This document shows, one piece after another, positions 58,840 to 64,000 of a stretch of DNA of 64,000 nucleotides; position 1 is the first letter of the stretch; each line of letters begins with the position of its first letter. The DNA is taken from NCBI RefSeq assembly GCF_019797865.1, contig NZ_CP081869.1, forward strand, positions 3,125,501 to 3,189,500, in the 5' to 3' direction. The notes beneath the pieces were generated by a model, which was given only the letters and a program-made list of their open reading frames with translations, had not been told where the DNA came from and did no database searches. Made by a program: the position numbers and the translations under genes. Source of the stretch: Chenggangzhangella methanolivorans (GTDB lineage: Bacteria > Pseudomonadota > Alphaproteobacteria > Rhizobiales > Methylopilaceae).

Positions 58840-59312
58840 TCCATGGCCGGCAATCGCCGGCTCCGGTCCATGCGCTCGCGCAGCGCCTCGGCCATTTGTC
58901 CGTCGCAAGCCCGTTCAGCCAGCAGCGTCTGCCGTTCGACCTGCGTTTCGTCGCCGACGACGGCGCCGATCCTGCGGTCGTGCTGTCGCCGGCGGGTGCG
59001 GCCAGGCTTGCGCCGGAGGCTCTGGAACGGCTCGGCCTCGATCCGGCTCGGCTCGGCGTCGCGAGCCTGCGGATCCGGCTCGGCGATCTCGCGACGCCAT
59101 GCCCGTTCGATCCCTCAGACCTCGCGGCCTGCCGTTCGCTCGCCGTGACGTCGATGCGCTACGACGCGACCATGGCCTATGTCGCCGATCTTCTCGCCGA
59201 ACTCTTCGGGCCGGTGCGGCTCACCGTGTCCGAACTCGTCTCGCCGCTGTGGACCGGCGTCGGCCGTCGCGCGGCGGCGCGGAACGGCGGCGAGGAGCCG
59301 GCGCTCGCGTGA
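58836..59312 (+). CDS. Probable C-terminal continuation of the glycosyltransferase-like protein
   Basis: A 158-residue frame with GTG overlapping the stop of the previous ORF. It reads VIHGRQSPAPVHALAQRLGH, LSVASPFSQQRLPFDLRFVA and SLAVTSMRYDATMAYVADLL. One lost base near 58824 would read straight through as EPSAVIHG from the Pro/Ala linker of the previous frame, so I favour a single gene of about 510 residues broken by sequence error. A separate small gene cannot be excluded. No family recognised. Confidence 0.5.
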   Translation: MIHGRQSPAPVHALAQRLGHLSVASPFSQQRLPFDLRFVADDGADPAVVLSPAGAARLAPEALERLGLDPARLGVASLRIRLGDLATPCPFDPSDLAACRSLAVTSMRYDATMAYVADLLAELFGPVRLTVSELVSPLWTGVGRRAAARNGGEEPALA

Positions 59313-59383
59313 CCCCGCTTCAGGTTGACCGCCGTCTCGCCGGCCGCAGCCGCCGCGTCAGTTAAGAGGATCCGTCGCACAAC

Positions 59384-60466
59384 ATGGCGTCAGCGCTCAT
59401 CACCGGCGGAGCCGGCTTCATCGGGTCTCGCCTCGCGGCCGCGCTCGTGGCGCGCGGAGACCGGGTGACCGTGCTCGACAACCTGCATCCGCAGGTCCAC
59501 GGGCCCGATCCGAAGCTCCCCGACTGGCCCGAAAGCGTCGTGTTCCGGAAGGGCGACGTCTGCGATCCGGCCGCCGTGTCCGAGGCCGTCCGGGCGGCCG
59601 ATCCGGACGTCGTCTACCATCTCGCCGCCGAGACCGGCACCGGCCAGTCCTATGACGAGCCGACCCGCTACTGCGCGGTGAACGTGCTCGGCTGCACCCA
59701 TCTCGTGGAAGCGCTGCGCGCGCTCGCGCCGCGAGCCCGGCGCGTGGTGCTGGCGAGCTCGCGCTCGGTCTATGGCGAGGGCGCGGCGCGCGGTGCGGAC
59801 GGGCGGGTGGTCTCCGCCCCGCCTCGATCGACCGGCGATCTCGCGGCTGGCAGGTTCGGTCTGGCCGACGAGGCCGGCCAGGCGCTCGAGCCTTGCCCGA
59901 CCGACGAAGCGCTGCCGGCCCGGCCGGCCTCGGTCTACGCCTCCACCAAGCTGATGCAGGAATATGTGCTGAAGCAGTGCGCCGAAGGCTCCGATCTCGG
60001 CGTCTTCGTGCTGCGGTTTCAGAACGTCTACGGGCCGGGCCAGAGCCTATACAACGCCTATACGGGCGTGCTGTCGGTATTTTCGAAGATGATCCTCGAC
60101 GGGAAGATCCTCGAGATCTACGAGGACGGCGATATCGCGCGCGACTTCGTGTTCGTCGACGACGTGGTGGCGGCGCTCGCGGCGGCGGGCGCGGCGGCGA
60201 CGGTTCCCGACGGCCCGATCAACATCGGGACCGGCTCGGAAGCCAAGATCGTCGACGTCGCCAGGATCCTGCTGAAGGCCATGGGCCGCTCGCCTGACGA
60301 TCTCCGGATCTCCGGCAAGTTCCGGCCCGGCGACGTGCGCTATGCGGTCGGCGACGTCGCGAAGGCCCGCGAGACGCTCGGCTGGGAGCCGCGGGTCACG
60401 CTCGCCGAAGGGCTTTCGGCGCTCGCCGAATGGGCGAAGGTCGAGCGCGCCGCGGGGCGGATCTGA
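59384..60466 (+). CDS. NAD-dependent sugar-nucleotide epimerase/dehydratase
   Basis: A 360-residue extended short-chain dehydrogenase. NAD motif ALITGGAGFIGSRLAAALVA (GxxGxxG), DVVYHLAAETGTGQSYDEP, catalytic Ser in LASSRSVYGEG and YASTK as YxxxK. RFQNVYGPGQSLYNAYTGVL and RDFVFVDDVV are common in UDP-/dTDP-sugar epimerases. It has a 30-residue insert between the Ser and YASTK. Supplies a sugar for the surrounding glycan cluster; exact sugar unknown. Frame intact. Confidence 0.9.
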   Translation: MASALITGGAGFIGSRLAAALVARGDRVTVLDNLHPQVHGPDPKLPDWPESVVFRKGDVCDPAAVSEAVRAADPDVVYHLAAETGTGQSYDEPTRYCAVNVLGCTHLVEALRALAPRARRVVLASSRSVYGEGAARGADGRVVSAPPRSTGDLAAGRFGLADEAGQALEPCPTDEALPARPASVYASTKLMQEYVLKQCAEGSDLGVFVLRFQNVYGPGQSLYNAYTGVLSVFSKMILDGKILEIYEDGDIARDFVFVDDVVAALAAAGAAATVPDGPINIGTGSEAKIVDVARILLKAMGRSPDDLRISGKFRPGDVRYAVGDVAKARETLGWEPRVTLAEGLSALAEWAKVERAAGRI

Positions 60467-60469
60467 GCC

Positions 60470-62142
60470 ATGGCCGCGACGCCCCACGTCGTCCTCCTCT
60501 TCAACCTGCTGCAGGACGTCAATATCCTGCGGCCGCTGGCGTTTCTGGCGCGGCGCGAGTTCGGCCGCAAAATCCTCTTCCTCGTCTCCGACAAGTTCCT
60601 GGAGCGCGACAAGCAGAAGACCTGGGCGCGCGAGGTCGCGCTGATCGCGGCCGCGGTCGACGGGACGGTCCATGTCTATGCGAGCGAGCTCGACGCCTAC
60701 GCCGTTCTGAAGGGCAAGTCGGGCGTCGTCGTCACGGCGAGCGAGTCCCACCTTCCGGCGCACGCCGAGACCCACAACGTGCTGCGCGTCGCGCCGTCGA
60801 GCTTCCTCAAGGTCACGCTGCAGCACGGCTATGAGTGCGTCGGCTTCATGCACAACCGCGCGCATGACGCCGCGCACGGCCGCGACATCCGCTTCGCGGC
60901 CGACGTCGTGTGCGGCTGGTGCGAGAGCCCGAGACGCTGACTGCGCTCGGATATCGGAACGGTCCAAGCTCGTCGTCACAGGCCCGAGCGCGGTGCTGAA
61001 CGCGGCGTTCGCGGGCCACGCACGCCGGCCGGCGCCGGCGGCCTCGTGTGCGAGAACCTGCATTCGGTGCGCCTCAAGGCGCGCGCCGACACCAACGTGA
61101 TCTTTCTCGACCTCTTCTCCCGGTTCTGCCGCCACTACGGCGGCTATGGGATCGACGTCAATCTGAGGCCGCACCCCGGCGGGCAGTACGTGCTGAAAAA
61201 CGCCGTCGACCTGCCGGACAACGTCGTGATCCAGAACCAGCCGATCTACTCGATGGACCTGACCGACTTCGACTATGCGATCTCGGCGCCCTCCTCGGTG
61301 CTGATGGACTTCGTGCTCGCGGGCGTCCCGGCCGCCGTCTGGCAGGACCCGTCCGGCGGAATGGACGTCGACAACTACGCCGGCCTCGTCGAGATCAGCA
61401 GCCTGCCGGAATGGCTCTCCTTCGCGCGCGACGCCGCGATGCGGCCGACGGTGGCGCTGTCGCGCCAGCGGGCTTTTTCGAAAGCCGCAAGATTGTGATC
61501 GATCCGGACGAGATCTACGCCCGCTTCGCCCGGCTGTTCGCGAACGCCGCGCCGGTGACCACTGCGGCGCTGTCGAGCTTCCGCGCAGGCGACGAACCTG
61601 AGTCCGCGTCCGAACGTTCCGCGCTCGTGGTCGGCGCCTTCGAGGACGTGGAGGCGCTTCTCGGCGTCCTGGCGTCCGCCGGCTACGCCGCCGACTCCGA
61701 GGCGAGCGCTGGCGAGGATCTCGCGGCGCGGATCGAGGACGGCGGCTTCGCGGTGGTGGCGTGCGACGCCGACTGCGGCGAGGTCGCGGCGGCGGCGCTG
61801 CGGGCCGCGCGGGTCGCGGGCGCGGCTCTCGTGTGCCGCTTCGAAGCCGGCATGGCGTCCGCGCTCGGCGACGCTCCGGAACGGGCGGCGAGCCTCGACC
61901 TCCTCCTTGGCGCGGCGGATCTGGCGATCGTCCTGACCGCCGACGACAAGGCTTTCGCCCGCTTCCTCGGTTGCGACGCCGACATCGTGGTGCTCGAGTC
62001 CGCGCCGGACGACGGCGCGGCTTCCGTCGGCGAGGCGCTCGACGCCGCCGCGGCCTCGGCGTCGGAGCGGCGGCGGGGGGCGTGGCCGCATGCGGCGCCT
62101 GCGGGCTTCGCCGCGGGCGCGCGCCCGATCGGAGCGGTGTGA
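60470..62142 (+). CDS. Capsule-type polysaccharide biosynthesis protein (about four frameshifts)
   Basis: Starts 4 bases after the epimerase. It has a GT-B-like layout: VVLLFNLLQDVNILRPLAFL, VTLQHGYECVGFMHNRAHDA (a His-Gly block as in glycerophospho-transferases), NLRPHPGGQYVLKNAVDLPD, and YAISAPSSVLMDFVLAGVPA, the donor-site motif of CDP-glycerol glycerophosphotransferase-like and capsule proteins. Breaks near 60937, 60962, 61030 and 61480. The C-terminal 210 residues (ALVVGAFEDVEALLGVLASA and following) look like a second, Rossmann-like domain. About 557 residues joined. Could be two genes. Confidence 0.65.
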
Positions 62143-62147
62143 GCGCG

Positions 62148-63257
62148 ATGGCCGAGATCACCAACGGGGCGACCCGCATCTTCATCGTGGCCGACGCCGT
62201 CGGAGCCACGCAGCTCATCAGCTTTCTCCAGCCGTTCCAGGACCGGATCTCGGCCGGCGAGGTCTCGCTCGCCTTCGAGGCGCACGGCAAGGACCAGGCG
62301 GCGCTGATCCGGCGCTACGAGGACTACCGGCCCGACATCCTCGTGATGTCGCGCTACTCGCTCGCCGACGGCGCGCCGCTGATCGAGCGCGCGCGCGAGG
62401 CCCGGATCCCGGTCGTCTTCCACATCGACGACGACCTGCTCAACGTGCCGACCAACATCGGTCCGAAGAAATACGAGGCCTATACCCGTCCCGAGCGGTT
62501 GGCGGCGCTTCGGTCCAACATGGACGCAGCGGACGTGATCTACGTCTCGACCCATGGCCTTGCGGAAACCTTCGCCGGCTATCGGCTCAAGGCGCCGCTG
62601 GTCACCGGCGACCTCTACTGCAGCGTCGATCCTGCGGCGTTGCGCGAGCCGCGGCCATCGGCCGCGCCGATCGTCGGCTACATGGGATCGGAGGGGCACT
62701 CCGCCGATCTCGCGCTCGTGGTTCCGGTTCTGGAGCGGCTGATGGAGGAGATCCCGACGCTCCGTTTCGAGACCTACGGGACGATCAAGTTCCCGCCGGA
62801 GCTCGCGCGGTTCGGCGATCGCGTCGGCCATCATGCGCCGCACATGAACTACGCGGCCTTCCTCGCAAAGCTTTGCACGCTTGGGTGGTGGGTCGGCCTC
62901 GCGCCGCTCGAGCCCACGGTGTTCAACAACTGCAAGGCCGACACCAAGTGGGTCGAGTACAGCTTCGCCGGCATCGCGACCGTGGCCTCGGACGGGCCGG
63001 TCTACGCCTCGGCCTGCGCGGGCGGATCGGGGCTGCTCGCGGAAGGCGAGGCGGAATGGGGAGACGCGATCAGGCGGCTCTTGCGCGACGACGTGCGACA
63101 GGACGTCGTCGGCCGCGCGCGCCGGAAGCTCGCCTCGCACTACAGCCATGACCTGCTCCAGCGCCAGATCCTGCAGATCTTCGAACTGGCGGCGGAAAAG
63201 TCGAAGGAGCGTCCCGCTCCTCGTCCCTCAGACGAGGTCGCCGCCGTGCTTGCGTAG
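62148..63257 (+). CDS. Glycosyltransferase (GT-B-like)
   Basis: A 369-residue protein without signal or membrane segment. The N-domain has IFIVADAVGATQLISFLQPF and DILVMSRYSLADGAPLIERA followed by PVVFHIDDDLLNVPTNIG (an acid-rich block seen in some glycosyltransferases); the C-domain has VGYMGSEGHSADLALVVPVL and YSFAGIATVASDGPVYASAC with WVEYS as the donor-side end. ATG 62148 lies 6 bases after the previous stop. Frame intact. Last enzyme of the cluster before the small gene. Confidence 0.82.
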   Translation: MAEITNGATRIFIVADAVGATQLISFLQPFQDRISAGEVSLAFEAHGKDQAALIRRYEDYRPDILVMSRYSLADGAPLIERAREARIPVVFHIDDDLLNVPTNIGPKKYEAYTRPERLAALRSNMDAADVIYVSTHGLAETFAGYRLKAPLVTGDLYCSVDPAALREPRPSAAPIVGYMGSEGHSADLALVVPVLERLMEEIPTLRFETYGTIKFPPELARFGDRVGHHAPHMNYAAFLAKLCTLGWWVGLAPLEPTVFNNCKADTKWVEYSFAGIATVASDGPVYASACAGGSGLLAEGEAEWGDAIRRLLRDDVRQDVVGRARRKLASHYSHDLLQRQILQIFELAAEKSKERPAPRPSDEVAAVLA

Positions 63258-63411
63258 GTTGCGGGGATCGGCTTCTATCCATGCTGCAAGCGCGAAGAGG
63301 CGTTTGACCGCCGGCTTCAGGCTGACGCGGCGCGCCAGACGGCCGGGGGGCGGGCGGGCCGCGCGACGGCCTGGGCGCGTCCGGCGAAGAGTGTGTTCAG
63401 GGGACGGTTCC

Positions 63412-63892
63412 ATGAGTTTGGTCGTTGAGAATCCCGTCCTCGCAAAGGAGGTCGGGGAGTTGGCCGCGGGCGACGTCTGCCTTGTTCGCTTCAGCGGCGA
63501 GACGCTCGTCGCCTTCGCGGCGGCGCTGCCGAGCGGCGAGTTGAAGATGGTCCGTTTCGCCGGATCCAAGGAGAAGGCTCCGCTCAAGATGAGCGGATGG
63601 GACGACGCCAACTCGGTCGAGGTCATGTGCCTGCCCGACGTCGTCATCCGCCCAACGTCGACAGCCTGGTGCCGCATCACCAGGGCAACAACCCGATCGG
63701 CGGGCTGGTCATCACGCCTTCCGGTCTGAGCGCAGTGGTGTATCCCGGCGACGCGAACCGCTATTATCTCGACTTCGCGACGGGCAGGCTCGACCGGAGC
63801 GTCGAGAGTCATTGCCGCACTTCAAGACCTGGACCGTCAGCGTGCCGAACGGCACCGAGCGCGGCCACGTGCTGAAGGTCGTCTCGGTCTGA
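63412..63892 (+). CDS. Hypothetical protein of the glycan cluster (about two frameshifts)
   Basis: About 160 residues, beta-rich: VCLVRFSGETLVAFAAALPS, VDSLVPHHQGNNPIGGLVIT and YLDFATGRLDRSVE, ending KTWTVSVPNGTERGHVLKVV. The frame breaks near 63652 and 63812, each repaired by one or two bases. No signal peptide. No family recognised; it sits between the glycosyltransferase and a second YxxxY-repeat protein. Confidence 0.55.
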
Positions 63893-63927
63893 CGCGCAAG
63901 GGCGGCGCTCCGGGGGATGGACTGTCT

Positions 63928-64000
63928 GTGAAGAACGCTCCGAAATCGCCGCATTACGAGCTCGTCCGGGACAGCGCCTATTTCGACGAGGGCTGGTACG
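63928..64000 (+). CDS. Start of a second YxxxYPDV-repeat protein (partial)
   Basis: From GTG 63928 the frame reads (V)KNAPKSPHYELVRDSA then YFDEGWY up to the window edge. RDSAYFDEGWY matches the opening of the repeat module in the large protein at 54505-57791 (DSGLFDEAWYV). The rest lies outside the window. Confidence 0.6.
   Translation, partial: MKNAPKSPHYELVRDSAYFDEGWY

Noticed and set aside
60047-62290. 747-residue open frame on the minus strand
   Set aside because: Covers parts of three plus-strand genes with recognisable motifs; composition (Arg/Pro runs) is that of an antisense artefact.
1-64000. CRISPR arrays, insertion sequences, phage genes, rRNA
   Set aside because: No regularly spaced direct repeats, transposase, integrase or rRNA sequence was seen; the only RNA gene found is tRNA-Leu.

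Overview
The window reads as chromosomal DNA of a high-G+C alphaproteobacterium of the order Hyphomicrobiales (Rhizobiales), plausibly a methylotroph or a relative. Grounds: codon positions saturated with G/C; a (2S)-methylsuccinyl-CoA dehydrogenase of the ethylmalonyl-CoA pathway; an ordered block (small membrane protein, cobalamin adenosyltransferase, etfB, etfA, 3-hydroxybutyryl-CoA dehydrogenase) that I associate with this order; and paired DUF1800/DUF1501 genes. No species is claimed.

Layout. (1) 0-10.1 kb: one edge of a non-flagellar type III secretion (T3SS) locus: sctV, a Tad/CpaC-type secretin, a CpaD-like lipoprotein, a TadD-like TPR lipoprotein, sctU, and a 1252-residue LysM protein with four internal repeats. 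(2) 10.4-13.9 kb: cell-envelope and stress genes (L,D-transpeptidase, OsmC, YihY-type membrane protein, EamA transporter). (3) 14-23.6 kb: acyl-CoA metabolism and its cofactors (mcd, cobalamin adenosyltransferase, etfBA, 3-hydroxybutyryl-CoA dehydrogenase), with an SbmA-type peptide transporter, TspO and a rhomboid protease among them. (4) 23.7-34.6 kb: S8 protease, DUF1501/DUF1800 pair, a soluble-looking FtsK, an FAD oxidoreductase, AlkA-type glycosylase, esterase and HNH protein. (5) 34.7-37.75 kb: an AT-richer island with two methyltransferases and a GT61-type glycosyltransferase. (6) 38-51.4 kb: ABC ATPase, uppP, GST, nucleotidyltransferase, biotin genes bioBFD, an HxlR regulator divergent from an MFS exporter, tRNA-Leu(CAA), dsbB, and an SGNH/GSCFA pair. 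(7) 51.4-54.1 kb: gyrA. (8) 54.5-64 kb: a surface-glycan cluster, all on the plus strand, with repeat-bearing and glycosyltransferase-like proteins, a sugar-nucleotide epimerase, and a further repeat protein cut by the window end.

How they work together: the T3SS pieces suggest an export apparatus whose outer-membrane parts are of Tad-pilus type and whose SctU lacks the usual NPTH autocleavage motif. The mcd, cobalamin and ETF genes serve C4/C5 acyl-CoA chemistry. The last 10 kb and the AT-rich island probably build or decorate surface polysaccharide.

Caution: about 35 reading-frame breaks lie inside otherwise well-conserved genes, including gyrA and ftsK. They are almost certainly one- or two-base assembly/sequencing errors, so I annotate whole genes across the breaks and say where each break falls. 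Junction positions are accurate only to some 5-20 bases.
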